DNA of 64,000 nucleotides from Triatoma infestans (Eukaryota; Arthropoda; Insecta; Hemiptera; Reduviidae), in assembly GCA_011037195.1 (NCBI GenBank), contig JAAEAF010000112.1:124001-188000 (forward strand), read 5' to 3'. Below the pieces are notes generated by a model. It ran no database searches, had not been told where the DNA came from, and saw nothing but the letters and a program-made list of their open reading frames with translations. Positions 21,276 through 32,444 of the stretch are shown here, one piece after another; positions within the stretch are counted from its first letter, which is position 1; every line of letters begins with the position of its first letter. The position numbers were made by a program, and so were the translations under genes.

Positions 21276-21479
21276 TTTTTTATTCCTCCTCCAAAGCTCT
21301 CATTTTATGTGCATGTCAGGGCTATGTGTGATTTCTATGATCTGTAGAATATTAAGTGGCATAGAATATTAAAAGGCTCGCTAGAATTCCTTGAATGAAA
21401 AAATAGGTTAACATAAATTGACTTACAGAATAGATCATCAGAGATATTTTTTCCGCGGTAGCCTGCTTCTTTTTGTGGT

Positions 21480-21517
21480 CATCGACTGGTTTCGGGCGTT
21501 CGCCTATTACCAGGATT
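21480..21517 (-). ncRNA. Hammerhead-like motif, decayed
   Basis: Minus strand: core CTGGTAA in place of CTGANGA; GAAA and stem II loop intact; stem III ACCAGT. Unlikely to be active. Confidence 0.45.
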
Positions 21518-21994
21518 CTTTTTGTCAAACAGTATCATAACACACATTTGCACAGAGCAAATTTAGTTGATACATTGGCTATTATATGTTATTCTAATGG
21601 CCTAACTAGGTCTAAAACGGGTGTTTTAGTAGCTGTGTCAGCCTTGGGCTACTGTGAAATTTCGCTCTGCTATGTTATATATCTAAAATTATTTCGTTTT
21701 GTTATAAATAAATTAATATAATAGTAAGATAGTATGGGTAATTAATTATTAAGTAAATCTCCTTCAAAAAACGTAGTTTAAGTTACACATCCCCCACGTG
21801 TTGGATGTTTCCATTTTTAATGGGTACAATATGCCCCTTTAAAGACCGAAACATGTGTTATTCCATTCAGGTACCAACACCCCTCTTAGGTCCTCTTAGG
21901 ACTCTGTTAGGTACTAAAACAAATATTTAAAAACCAGTGTATCAACTAAATTTGCTCTGTGCAAATCTATGTAATCACACAGTTTGTTAAAAAG

Positions 21995-22032
21995 CATCCT
22001 GATGAAGGGCGAACGCTCGGAACCGGTTGATG
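21995..22032 (+). ncRNA. Hammerhead-like motif, partly decayed
   Basis: CATC, CTGATGA intact, A, GGGC-GAAC-GCTC, then GGAA in place of GAAA and CCGGTT in place of CCGGTC, GATG. Both core changes should block cleavage. Confidence 0.5.
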
Positions 22033-22139
22033 ACCACAAAAAGAAGCAGGCTATCACAGAAAATATCTCTGATGCTTTCCAGCTCTGGGCAACCAACCAC
22101 AACAATTACAGATAGATATTTGGAGTTATTTGGAGGCAA

Positions 22140-22285
22140 TTTTCAGGGGTTCAATCGATATTTTTTAACTTAGAATAAAAATACTAACTGCACAAATATA
22201 GATCTTTCATTTTTATTTGAAACATTTTTTTTTTTTCGGCAACAGCTATTTTGGTTTCTGGGAGTGACATTGGAATTTAACAGTT
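22140..22285 (+). repeat. X-like fragment
   Basis: 'tttcatttttatttgaaaca' and a T run resemble an X module. Short and diverged. Confidence 0.35.
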
Positions 22286-22654
22286 AAACGAGTTTGATGT
22301 AGGCGTTGCTGTCTCTATTGCAATCACAGGCTGTCTCTATCAACATATTCTAAAACTACTTCCCTAAGCGGAGTATAGAAAAAGCATACACTCCCGGCAT
22401 CCCTATTATTTTTGTTAGGGCAATTTTATGTAAAATTGCATGTTTCAAGAAAATTTTCAATTTCATAATAGTACTTATTAACAGTATTAACTGAAACTTG
22501 TTTGACAAACTTGTCTGACATGCAATCCTCACACTAGCCTGAAACGACAAGAACTGAACAACCGCTTTAGACTACTTACAACAGATTAAATTAACATTTA
22601 TAAACAAACGTCTAATGTACAACTCAATCTTAAAAGCTATCTGAAATACTGAAT

Positions 22655-22963
22655 AGAACTGTGGAGCTCCCTATTTTGTCTCGAACCTTACAATCCACAA
22701 TGACCTTAATATCCCCGTTCTTGTCCGATGCTGCTTCCTCTTTTATAAAAAATTCCATAAAATCCTGTCCTACCATGTAAATCCTTCAGCCAGAAATCTC
22801 TCCTCTCGAACTTTCCCGGACAATCACTTCCATCGTCTAAAACGTCAGTGGTCTCGAGATCTTCTTTCAACAAGTGACAGTGAGTGATTTGGAGTGCTAC
22901 CACTGGGTAGCTCCTCCACTCATTTAGTGATTCTTTCTTTTTTATGATTTTATTTATTCGTTT

Positions 22964-23054
<91 letters not shown>

Positions 23055-23056
23055 GG
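22655..23056 (+). pseudogene. Jockey-like LINE ORF2 C-terminus and (ATT)n tail
   Basis: From 22690 a single frame reads TIHNDLNIPVL, FYKKFHKILSYHVNP, SSRTFPDNHFHRLKRQW then SRDLL, ending at the stop at 22885-22887. This is the characteristic C-terminus of Jockey/CR1-type LINEs without RNase H (FYKK, HxNP, RRLKRxWCRDLL in live copies). An upstream ELWSS motif (22653) is in another frame. The copy ends in a 90-bp (ATT)n tract (22965-23056), plausibly grown from the LINE tail. It is severely 5'-truncated. Confidence 0.75.
22965..23056. repeat. (ATT)n microsatellite
   Basis: About 30 uninterrupted ATT units directly after the LINE 3' end. Confidence 0.95.
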
Positions 23057-23059
23057 TAT

Positions 23060-24175
23060 TATTTATATACAACGTCATCAGATTTGCTTATGCGCACTAG
23101 CATGTTGTAAATGAATAAAAAGTGGAAAAAACTTAAGTTGTTAATTTTGATTCACTTAAATTTTTAATAAACAATTTCAATGACTTCTCGAGACCTAAAT
23201 ATCTGAGCAATCTATTTTTTTTTTTTTTGTTAGTTCTAAATCATCGCTGAAAACAGTTTCAAATAGTTTACGTATGCAGTATTTTTATTTTTCTAAGAGT
23301 TTTAATAAAATAACCATAAAAATGAAAATAAAAAAGGAAAGCACCAAAAATTAAATTTTGAAATAATTAAAACACATAAATTTTTAACAATACTCACCCA
23401 GCTCAAATTCTTTTCAAATTATTAAAACTTCTTACTCACCTGCAACAAAAGGTTTTTTGGATAATTAATAGACAATCTTTTTAAAAGAATGATCATTTGA
23501 TGGATAAAAATGTGATCGATGTCGGAAAAGAGGGTCCCTAGAATTTGTTTTTTAATATGGCTACTGGAAACTGGTGAAAATTTATAGCTTACCATTCAAT
23601 TGGTATTCCTATTAAAAGGCTAGATTATCTAGTATTAGTATGCATTATGTATCAAAGGACACTCTAAGTGTAATTAAAGAAAATAAATGTATCCATCATT
23701 AATGCTTATGAAAAGAATGTTCATAGTGAAGACGTTAAATTCATCCTGTAACAGTAACTATAGACTTACTTGAGTACTGAATTTTTCCGGTCAACAGTAA
23801 AATTCGTTTCAATTGTAATATTGGTAAAATTAGGATTGTCTCTTAACTTCGCCTAGCCAATTTAAAAAAAAAAAAAAAAAGGTTCTAGAATATTACAGGG
23901 TTCCGAAAAATTTCCATTTTTCCCTGAGGAGCGCTGCTGTAGACTCTGCAATAATGATGATTTATTCCATTTTCTGTTTGACAGTGAATTATTTTCTTTC
24001 TATATAGATAAGTACATATTATATCTAAATTTTTACACCTATCAGATTTGCTGTTTAGAAAGTTTACTAATTATTAATTCTTATAATCAATTAAATGATA
24101 TTGCTTCGTTATGTTTTCGGAATGAGGCCTCGTTAGTGGTTGGTCCTAAACAGAAGTACCGCCCATATTATAATA
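23060..24175. other. No recognisable feature
   Basis: AT-rich with T and A runs (23218, 23864). Nothing supportable on either strand. Confidence 0.45.
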
Positions 24176-24180
24176 GGTTT

Positions 24181-24276
24181 CTTCAACATAATTACGACTT
24201 CAATGCCAAAACTGGCTTGCAACAAATTCTTCAACATAATTAAGACTTTAATGCCAAAACTGGCTTGCAATAAACA
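24181..24276. repeat. 48-bp tandem duplication
   Basis: Units begin 'cttcaacataatta' at 24181 and 24229 and both contain 'atgccaaaactggcttgca'. They differ at a few positions. Confidence 0.85.
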
Positions 24277-24279
24277 GGT

Positions 24280-25825
24280 TGGGGAGAACAAGCGGCGAAG
24301 GACCAAAGCCTACTTCCTCTGCCATTGATCACTAAATGCTTGTAAATTATCTCTTCTATGTATACGATTTCGAAATCTAAGTCTCCTTTCCAATGCCTTG
24401 ATTCTAAAGTTGCAGCCTTGTTTTGCTCAGGAAAACTGTTAACCATTTTTCCCTTTCCCTTTGCTCTCCTTGCTCTGTCCAGAAACAGCCATGTTCTGCT
24501 CAGATTGAATCCATTATTTCCATGAATACAATTTCCACTTTCTCAAAATTACTCGAAATAATTGTTTACGATGGCAAGGACTTTGGTGTCCCCAAAATTT
24601 ATAGCATTCCCAGTAGACGAATGTACTGTAAGTGCAGACATTTCCGTTTTGTCTGACATAATGTATGGGCTCTTTAAGGCGCGTTATGAGTAACCTGGTA
24701 GGCTATCTTATGTATTTTTCTGCATGCAGCAAGGAATAGCGATTTTTCTAAGCCAAACAAGGCTGAAAATAAGACAAAGCAAGACTGAGTGAACTTTGAC
24801 AGAAGAGCAATGAGAACGGAGACTGAGACCTCGTTATTCGCCAGCTAATCACATGCATGGAACGGAAAATTAAGCGCCATCCACTATCTGCACTTACATA
24901 AGTGCAAAATGGAGGAGGAAGCAGGTCCTGCCCCACTCCTGATTGTTCTACCCACCCTCATTCTTGCCTGTGTTGCCTTGAGATTCAAGTCATCACTACC
25001 CTGAAGCATCCTATTGCAATAAAGGCAATAGGTCAATTTATAACAAACCACTGATGAAGTCTCAACCCAAAAAACCTAAGTGCGCGGAAGCATAAAAGAT
25101 TATTAAGAGTGTATTAATTAAAAATTAAAATAAAATTAGCACAGAAACTTTTTCCAAGATTGAACAAATGCTATCTGGAAATGAAAAATGCATTAAAAGA
25201 AAATTGTGAGAGTAATAAAAGACTCTTTAAGTAAATAGTATTTTTCAGCGCTTGAAATAACAAATAAACCCAATGAAAGATGTTCTAGAACTTCAAAACA
25301 GAAATAATTATTTCTATTAGACTGTAATTAGGTAAATTGTGAAAGTATTAGTTTATAAAATTGCTGACTGTTTTAAAATAGATTATTCTCTTGAAATTTA
25401 ATGCTCTAATGAACAGTTTTAATAGAAATTTTTCAATTGATAAAATAATTACAAACAGCACAAATAGTTAATTTCAAATAATAATAATAATTTCAAAAAA
25501 GCTTCTAAACAATGTTCAAACAAATGTTCATCCCATTGTATTAAATTAATAATTAGCAATGTTACTATTGTTTGCTCGCGTACAATGCTGACTTGTAATA
25601 CACGGTTTATCTGTGTTACCAAACAATACAATACTGGAACCAAATCTTCATATATTGAGTTTCATGCCAGTCCATGCATTGTTTAGAATTAACACCAGAA
25701 ATGGATGTATAGTATTACCAGGATAATTTTAAATTTTAATATCAACTAGTTATGTGCATATTAATCCATTTTAATAAATTAAGCAATTTGTAGATAACCA
25801 TTTTTTTATAATTTCACTTTTTTTA
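24280..25825. other. Unassigned, partly GC-richer sequence
   Basis: 24280-25080 is less AT-rich than its surroundings and has several short open frames, but none shows a family motif. The end 'ccactgatgaagtctcaa' (25051) has a CTGATGA but no matching GAAA stem, so it is not called as a ribozyme. Confidence 0.35.
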
Positions 25826-26399
25826 CTCTTTCGCGCAGTGGCGGCTACTGGTATTCGCGATTGCGCGACTGAACCCCCAACTATTTGAAGAAAAAAGTAC
25901 AAAATTAAATAAAAAAGTAGCAAAATTTTCTTATTTGATTTTATTTTCTTTCATATTTCAACTTCAAAAAAATATTTTCATTTTTATATTAGTTAGGAAC
26001 ATAAGTCACACCAAAAATTGTATATACTATAAGTATAAATCGTACAAAAATTGTGTAATCTATAAAGTATTAATGAAAAAGATCAGTAGTGCAATCGGAG
26101 AGCCAGACATCAAAGAATAGGAACGTATATCAGTATAGGAGCTCCTCTAATATGTTCGTACAATGAATTTGGACACTTAGTGAATTGCATGTGTATCAGG
26201 AGATGTATAAAAAAGTAGGAAGCAGGGGGTTCACAGTTGGGAGTCGCGCTGGAGAATTTAGTATATATATATAAAAAATTTCTTTGTGGTAGTATAGAAA
26301 AGTGTATGTTTTTATTAACTTTTTTCAAAAAGAGTAGGGGTTACAAGCGCGATGAACATTACTTACGATCTACGAACGAATTTACCCGATCTTACCCGG

Positions 26400-27086
26400 A
26401 GTTAAAAAAGTTTTTAGCAAATGTTCTCTGTGTGCGTGTGTGTTCGCGCCTGTGTGCGTGCACGGGTGTGTGTATATGTATGTGAACACCATAGCTCAAA
26501 AACGAAAAACCGTAGAAAGTTGAAACTTAATATTCCGTTTAGGTATCACCATGAGATCTGACCCTACGTTATCTGTCGAAATTCCTCAACCGGAAGTACC
26601 ACTTTACTAGTTGATTTTTTTACTTTTTTGCAATTTTCTCAAAAATGGCTCCGACGATTTTCTTGAAATTTGGTATATGAACTACACATACAAAGATCTA
26701 CAACTTCTATTTGAAACATTTCTCCGGAAAAATTCATTTAAAGGCAGTTTTGAAGGAGCGGTTGGGTTAGGTTTCAATCTAAAGTTCTATTTCGGTTCGC
26801 TATACAATTCTGTCAACTAAATAATATTAATATGTTGTTGAGATAACTAAGAATATAATATGTTGTTGAAATTCCGAGTTTGAAAAAAATCGGATAACCG
26901 GAAGTGGGTTTACTTTACCACTTAGTAAATGATTTTTTCACTTTTTCGCCATTTTCTCAAAAATTGCTCCGATAATTTTCTTGAATCTTCTTACATAAAC
27001 TAAACATACAAAGATCTATAACTTTTATTTGAAACATTTGTCTGGTGTAAATTCATTTAAGGGCACTTTTAGGGGAGGGATGGGGT
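26400..27086 (+). repeat. X-family repeat nested in hAT
   Basis: Begins at the internal 'gagttaaaaaagtttttagc' point, lacking the 5' terminal repeat, then a GT-rich tract, 'ccatagctcaaaaacgaaaa', and two modules ('gcaattttctcaaaaatggc' at 26629, 'gccattttctcaaaaattgc' near 26949). The 5' truncation point is close to that of the copy at 32.9 kb. Confidence 0.75.
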
Positions 27087-27247
27087 GCCGGCCTCCGGAT
27101 GGTGTTCTCTCGTTACAGACAACACTGCCCATCACCGGACAGTGTGCTGTAAGAGCTCCTAGGAATAAAAACCTAAGGGCAGCACAGCTGGACTCGAACC
27201 CGAGTCCTCCGCGTGGAAGTCCAATGCACTATCCACTGAGCTAATAG
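27087..27247 (-). mobile_element. SINE-A, 3'-truncated, nested
   Basis: The reverse complement of the SINE-A body and head: 'gccggcctccggatggtg', 'cactgcccatcaccggacag', box B complement 'ctggactcgaacccgagtcc', box A complement 'tatccactgagctaata'. It interrupts the X module just after its G-rich stretch. Confidence 0.85.
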
Positions 27248-27429
27248 ATTTATTCTTAATTTAACACATTTAATTGTAGGAGAGGGATGCAAGTTTTTAC
27301 CTGGCTCCTGGCTTACTTCGTGATTTTTAACTAGCCAGGCTACTAATTATGATAGATAATGTAAGTATTTAAAAAAAAAGTTGAACCCCCACATATCCAA
27401 GTCACGAGCCGCCACTGCTTTCGCGTATT

Positions 27430-28010
27430 CCTACTTATCTACTAAGTTGTATAATCTTTCAGGCCTCAGCGGCCATTATCATGTAACTTAGTTATCCAGT
27501 TTGAGACCGCGACAGTGGTTTGTGGTAAACAGACGTTACGATCAGCTTTTTCAGGGTAGTGTAGCCTCTTATGCTGAAACAACACTATATTTATATACAA
27601 AGTTGTCACGATTTCTAAATATGTCTACGCTCTCGATAGTACAAACATTTGAGCGATCTGAACTTTTATGCAGATAATCAACCGTTCTGAAAGCATGTTC
27701 AAATAAAATAAAAAAAATTGTTAAAACATTTTATTCTTAAACACTCGATTACCAATACTCGTATTTAGTAGGTTAAAGCTAATTATTCTGACTCTACATC
27801 CTTTTTTTCTTTATTCTGTGCACAAACCATTTTCATAATTAAATGACAGTATTTTAAAAAATGCAAAAGATCTACAAAAATATAATTTATTTTTTCCTAT
27901 AAAAATGGTTCCCCATAACGTAGTCACCAAGTCATAAACATAACTGATAGCTAGGAGGAGAGCAATAAGAGTCACATATCCAATTGAAGTTAGAGGTTTC
28001 ATTTATATAT
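27430..28010. other. No recognisable feature
   Basis: A minus-strand frame at 27811-28002 starts with a hydrophobic run that could pass for a signal peptide, but it lies directly downstream of a transposase relic and has no other support. Confidence 0.35.
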
Positions 28011-28014
28011 TTAC

Positions 28015-28143
28015 CTTTATGTCCATCACACACGTGTTTCCGACATTTGTTGCACGTGCACTTGGTCGACTAGAAATCGATTCTGACGGTCGTTGACATT
28101 TACTCCCTTTTCTAGCCCTTGCAATATTTAAATGCCGCCTTAG
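28015..28143 (-). pseudogene. Possible piggyBac transposase C-terminus
   Basis: The minus strand reads STKCTCNKCRKHVCDGHK, a Cys-rich pattern like the C-terminal zinc-binding tail of piggyBac transposases (CxxC ... CxxH). The preceding basic stretch RRHLNIARARKGSKCQ is in a neighbouring frame, so a one-base slip is needed. No catalytic region is seen upstream. An unrelated zinc finger cannot be excluded. Confidence 0.35.
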
Positions 28144-28159
28144 GCCTTATTACCCTCCC

Positions 28160-29125
28160 TTTCATCCAATATATTGGAGTTAGACATAATGCTGAATATC
28201 CGTATCCAGGTCTTAACTAGTTTTTGAACGCCATTTAAACAATATTAATTAATCATTAATTTTATAAAGACGATTAGAATTGATTTTTGAAAGTATTAAT
28301 ATTAAATAAAAAAAAAATTAATAGACAGTTGAAGAGGATTTTTCGTATAATTATAAGGTGCAACATTTCCATAACGGATAAAACTTAATGTAAAGGTGGC
28401 AATTATACGATATCCAACACCTTAAAGTTAGTTAAACCTAGACAGTTTTCTCCTTCCATTATTGATTTAATAGTGACTTTAAATAAATGATAAAGAAGTT
28501 ATGTCAATAAAATGGAAATTATATATTACCAAACTCTAGCAAATGTTTCATATAATTACGCGGAATTGATTATGCTCCACAATATATCTCATCTTGGAGT
28601 AAAGGTTTATAGTAGCACTAACTCATGAATTGTTAAAACATACTTTAATGAAAATCACCTATATGCATATTTAATTAACAATTTGTTTGATATTAATCCA
28701 AATAAATTTATTTTGTTGAAATTAAATTACCTTGTTTTACAAATTTATTAAATATTATTGTTTTAAAAATTCATGAGTTAACCTGCTTCTTTTTTTCAAA
28801 ATGGGATATAATTGTTGAAAATAATAAAAGGACCTTATTCATGGTAGTAAGAATGTCATTTCTAAAAAAATGATTGATTTGTTTAAAAGTAAGGATGATA
28901 GCGAAAAGTGACGAAGACACTTCAAACATAGCCAATTTGTCTATGGCACCCAGAAATTACGTCCACATTTTCTCAGATTTTTCTAAATCCTTCAGAACAT
29001 ACATAACGCATTAATTTTACTGGTTTATTTTTTAAGCTCAGCTGAGTCATAAACTCGAATAAATACAGCTTCTTAAAGCAAATTGATTGTAGAGGTTGCA
29101 GAAAGTGGTTAATAGTGATGTAAAT
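28160..29125. other. No recognisable feature
   Basis: AT-rich, without frames or shared landmarks. Confidence 0.45.
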
Positions 29126-29140
29126 AAGACACAATCACTT

Positions 29141-29382
29141 GTTGTGGTGGTTGGTTCCGCAGTGCTGGAAAGCATCAGAGACATTTTCCGTGATAGCCTG
29201 CTTCATTCTGTGGTCATCGACCGGTTTCGGGCGTTCGCCCATCTTTAGGATGCGTTTGACAGACAGTGTGATAACACTGACATGCACGGAGCAAATTTAG
29301 TTTACACACTCAAGAGTTTACACGAGCCCAAAACCGGTCGATGACCACAAAATGAAGCAGGCTATCACGGAAAATATCTCTG
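29141..29382. mobile_element. HP-1 palindromic insertion with 12-bp TSD
   Basis: Flanked by a perfect 'acacaatcactt' (29129-29140 and 29383-29394). Left arm 29141-29310 is nearly complete ('gttgtggtggttggttccgc' through 'gagcaaatttagtttacaca'); the right arm 29325-29382 is an inverted partial copy starting inside the ribozyme ('aaaccggtcgatgaccacaa'). There is almost no interior. Confidence 0.85.
29215..29252 (-). ncRNA. Hammerhead-like motif, one core change
   Basis: Minus strand: CATC, CTAAAGA (consensus CTGANGA), T, GGGC-GAAC-GCCC, GAAA, CCGGTC, GATG. All stems are perfect; the lost G of CUGA should inactivate it. Confidence 0.55.
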
Positions 29383-29507
29383 ACACAATCACTTACTTGC
29401 ACTCAAAATAAATTTATGTTTGAGAATTCTATGAGGTGAAAAGAGTATATTTATAAGGGGTATGATAAGGAAGAGAAATGGTTTGGTTTGAATGAATCAC
29501 TACATTT

Positions 29508-29755
29508 GGCTGAACACTGTATAATGATAAAAGTGACACTGACTGCCTGGGCTTTACACTAAAATGATAGAGTATGGTAGAGTGGTAAAGGGTAGGTAAA
29601 TGACACGTTGTGATTGACGAGTGAACTGTGCCTGTATATCTATCTCCCGTCGCTGTATTTATGCAGTTTCTCCCACTCTAGCCCGAGAGAGTGGTCCTGT
29701 CATTTGTGTCTCTTTCTCTGCTATGGATGCTCTCTTTGGATCCTATTACATAGAG
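29508..29755 (+). repeat. W-family repeat, copy 3
   Basis: 'gctgaacactgtataatga', 'gctttacactaaaatgatag', the TATA-like 'gctgtatttatgcag', and the end 'tttggatcctattaca'. Same order as copy 1. Confidence 0.75.
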
Positions 29756-29759
29756 TGAC

Positions 29760-30335
29760 CAATGGAATAGTGATGATTTTGTAGCGTGATATAAAATGGT
29801 AGCATAGGCTGGTGTGAGTCGCTTGAAACGATATGGTTAGGTAGAACAAGAGATATAGTATACTTAATAAACAAGCAAAGCCTGCTTTAATCGTCGAATA
29901 GCTCGTGAGGCTAGCTTGGTGAAAACTGTCTGACGTATAAAAGAGTTTCTGTTAAAGAGAGAGTAGAGACAAGTGATTACTTGTTTCATGCAGTTTCTGA
30001 ATCACTCTCTGACAATTGTGTTGTAGATTCCCCAATAGCAGTAAGATTTTGAATATTTGACAGGCATTTCTTCTTAGTTGCTTACTTAGACAACTTTAGA
30101 GTTAGTTCCGCTCTTCAAGGCCTCAAAAGACCTTAGATTATCGGGCTTTTGCGATTTGTCCTAGCTCAGGTGGGAACTAAAGCTTCCCACAGTAGAAAGC
30201 TTGGCTCCCAAAGTGGTAGCCCATCCGCGCACAGAGTATATATATTGTAATAAATACAAGCCTTTAAAAATGAAAAATACCCATCCAGATATTATAAACC
30301 ACCTCTAAACATAGTTAGGTCTTAACAAAGCACGT
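29760..30335. other. Unclassified spacer
   Basis: 29905-30115 has loose similarity in layout to 36955-37180 ('gaggctagcttg' start) but no clear boundaries. No gene is seen. Confidence 0.3.
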
Positions 30336-30344
30336 TAAAACCAG

Positions 30345-30505
30345 TGTATAAACCAGTGTTATAACACTGATTTGACAAAATATCCTGACGATGGGCAAAC
30401 GCCTGAAACCGGTCAATGACCACAAAAAAGAAGCAGGCTTCACGGAAAATATCTCTGATACTTTCCAGCTCTGCGGAATCAACCACCACAACAAATATGT
30501 TAAAT
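30345..30505 (+). mobile_element. HP-1 terminal repeat, solo
   Basis: The order 'gataacactgattt'-type stretch, ribozyme, 'tgaccacaaaaaagaagcag', 'tctgcggaatcaaccaccac' matches other right arms. No inverted partner or clear target duplication is seen. Confidence 0.75.
30381..30418 (+). ncRNA. Hammerhead ribozyme-like motif, core intact
   Basis: TATC, CTGACGA, T, GGGC-AAAC-GCCT, GAAA, CCGGTC, AATG. The core is complete. Stem II closes with a G-U pair, and stem I has a C-A mismatch next to the cleavage site, so activity is doubtful. Confidence 0.5.
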
Positions 30506-30593
30506 AATTAGCTTCTGATTAAAATCGTAAAACATTACTTTTTTTTTTGGAAAGATATATAGGTATAAGGCAAGACTTTCGCAAGTAGGTCAT

Positions 30594-30832
30594 TTTTAGT
30601 ATATGTACCGCCGAAGCATTAAATCAATGATTAGCGCAATGGACTCCCACGTGGAGGTCCTGGATTCGAGTCCAGCTATGCTGCCCTTAGATTTTCTCTT
30701 CCTAGGAGCCTCTACAGCTCACTGTCCGGTGATGGACAGTATTGTCTGTAACGAGAGGGCACTGTCCGGAGGCCGGCAGTGCACTGAGAAGGCTCCGAGC
30801 TCCAATGACCATAGATGTTGACGTGCCTTAAA
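30594..30832 (+). mobile_element. SINE-A, full-length type
   Basis: 'gtatatgtaccgccgaagca' start, box A 'gattagcgcaatggact' (30630), box B 'ggattcgagtccagc' (30661-30675), body 'tgtccggtgatggacag', 'ggaggccggcagtgcact', then the tail 'caatgaccatagatgttgac' and an A-rich end. The tail differs from the LINE-type tail of the 6.4-kb copy but equals that of the 54.9-kb copy. Pol III internal promoter boxes are well preserved. Confidence 0.88.
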
Positions 30833-30933
30833 TTAAAAAATAAATATGAAATATAAAAAGCGAAATATTTCAAGTATTTTTTAAGATTAAATTTATACAT
30901 TTCTCTTTTTGACTAAGAAAATGATATTGTGTA

Positions 30934-30962
30934 TATATATATATAGATATATATATATAATA
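30934..30962. repeat. (TA)n tract
   Basis: Short interrupted TATATA repeat. Confidence 0.8.
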
Positions 30963-31091
30963 ATATATTCATCAATTCCTCTCTCTTTCTTCTACACACA
31001 CATATGTACAGATATACAACACATATGAACACACTACAAGTATAAAAAAATTTATAAAAGTAATATTTTTTTCTTTTATTCTTGTTTCTAG

Positions 31092-31398
31092 GAAAATATC
31101 AAAGCGCGGGATAGAGGCGACATTTAAGTTAGAAAGTGCTTCTACCGTAAAAACAATTGAACATTGGTTGGAAATGTATCACACAGTGTGTACGGACAGT
31201 ATTGTTCGGTGCAGATATACTTTTGGGTTTGCTATAAACGATAAATTGCCCGGGTTGATAGGTTGGGGAAAAAGAGAGAGTGAGGGAAAAATGAGAGAGA
31301 GAGGACAAACGAACGATCTTAAAACCTTTAAGCGAACTAAAGCGTACTACGGCCTAAAGGCTAATAATAGATGCCCGGCGGTGATTTGTGTTGGTTAA
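31092..31398 (+). CDS. Candidate terminal exon, unknown protein
   Basis: A pyrimidine-rich tract ending 'tattcttgtttctag' (31078-31092) precedes an open frame of about 100 codons that stops at 31396-31398. It reads KISKRGIEATFKLES, then VKTIEHWLEMYHTVC, RCRYTFGFAINDKLPG and ANNRCPAVICVG. Composition is charged and mixed, unlike the low-complexity frames elsewhere, and the segment matches no repeat in this window. I recognise no family. It could be the last exon of a host gene, part of an unrecognised transposon, or chance. No polyadenylation signal is evident immediately after. Confidence 0.28.
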
Positions 31399-31399
31399 G

Positions 31400-31985
31400 A
31401 CCCGGACCACTTCGTAAAAGATTTTTGCTAGCTTTAACGTTAAGTATCCTATGGTTTTATGGTAACAAAACTTTTTAATTATTTACTATTATGGAAATGG
31501 ATTTCCAAAGTCGTAATTTTTTTTTTGGCGTGATAAAATATTTCTATTTGATATAATTTATTATATGATAACGTAATTATAAAATAATTAGAAGATCTAA
31601 AAATTAATATTTGAAAATTATACTAAAATCATTTGAACTGAAATAATTATCAACTAATTATTGGCACGAATAAATGAGAACCTCATTTCTCATATTTAAA
31701 ATTCTTAATATTTTCTTAAATGATTTTTATCGTTCAAAAGAAAAAAAAAAAAAAAAATTAAAAAACTATTTACTAGAAAATTTGCATTAAAAAAACAAAA
31801 CTCTGTTGTGTTCTAACAAATGATATTCAAGCAAACACATTTCATGGAGAAAATTTATTTTCCCCCAAAACGTACCAGAATAAGAGAAACTTCCCTTTTA
31901 TTACGAACATAAAAGCTGAGTTATTAAAACTTTATATCGTTTTTATTAAAACATGTTTTTTTTTCATTAGAAAAGAAACAACTAA
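31400..31985. other. No recognisable feature
   Basis: AT-rich with an A run near 31740. Confidence 0.45.
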
Positions 31986-31987
31986 AC

Positions 31988-32065
31988 AAAATCTGGTGAA
32001 AAACACTTGTTACAACTTTCTATTACAGCAATTCTTATACTTCTGATCCATCCACAAATTTTCTT
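31988..32065 (-). repeat. X-related end fragment (subfamily U)
   Basis: 'aaaatctggtgaaaaacact' and 'caactttctattacagc' correspond to the reversed X/U terminus. Only about 75 bp are recognisable. Confidence 0.45.
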
Positions 32066-32444
32066 ACAAGTAGATATTATTATTAAATGTTTAATAGCCT
32101 TATGGTACTTTCAGGATGAATAGTAAACTGTGTGGAATTGGCAATATAGAGAAAAGTCTGTATATCTCAGTTATCCAGAACACGCAGAAATTAATACTTT
32201 CTGAGGAATGTTTCAATTAAAAGTGGGCAGGTTTGTATAATGTGATGTAAGATACAAGTTTAAATTGTATTTTTAAAGCCTCTTGGAAGAATCCATTAAA
32301 AAAACACCAAATTCTCAGTGAGGGTTAACCGACTTTTTTTTGTATGATTCATTCATACTGTTTGGTAAATGATCTATAACTCCGACGTTTCTGTCATCCA
32401 AAACATAAATACAATCATATACAACTTGAATTTAAACTTAAGTG

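Larger units (their letters stand above)
21436..22105 (+). mobile_element. HP-1 insertion with Penelope 3' UTR
   Basis: Inverted arms 21436-21570 and 21940-22105 flank about 370 bp of interior. The interior part 21750-21900 matches, reversed, the 3' untranslated region of the Penelope copy at 38.3-38.5 kb ('caacacgtggggg', then an 'ggagatttactt' stretch). Flanks 'ttacagaatagat' (21423-21435) and 'ttacagatagat' (22106-22117) look like a slightly altered target duplication. The full arm sits at the element's 3' end, the inverted partial arm at its 5' end. Confidence 0.75.
25836..27417. mobile_element. hAT-type element with nested insertions
   Basis: Terminal inverted repeats 'cagtggcggctactgg' at the left and the reverse of 'cagtggcggctcgtgac' at the right; inside each lies a ttgaaccccc / gaacccccaa match. 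The flanks are a perfect 8-bp duplication, ctttcgcg at 25828-25835 and 27418-27425. The CAGTGGCGG start and 8-bp duplication are hallmarks of the hAT superfamily. No transposase motif is recognisable. The interior is filled by an X copy (about 26400-27086) and a SINE-A (27087-27245). Confidence 0.85.

Noticed and set aside
25045..25085. Hammerhead motif at CTGATGA
   Set aside because: No stem II or GAAA follows at the needed distance.
27811..28002. Signal-peptide-like small secreted protein
   Set aside because: Only a hydrophobic N-terminus in AT-rich DNA; the upstream region is a transposase relic and no splice or promoter context is seen.
30602..30821. 72-codon open frame across SINE-A
   Set aside because: Lies entirely in a tRNA-derived SINE and is not open in the other copies.
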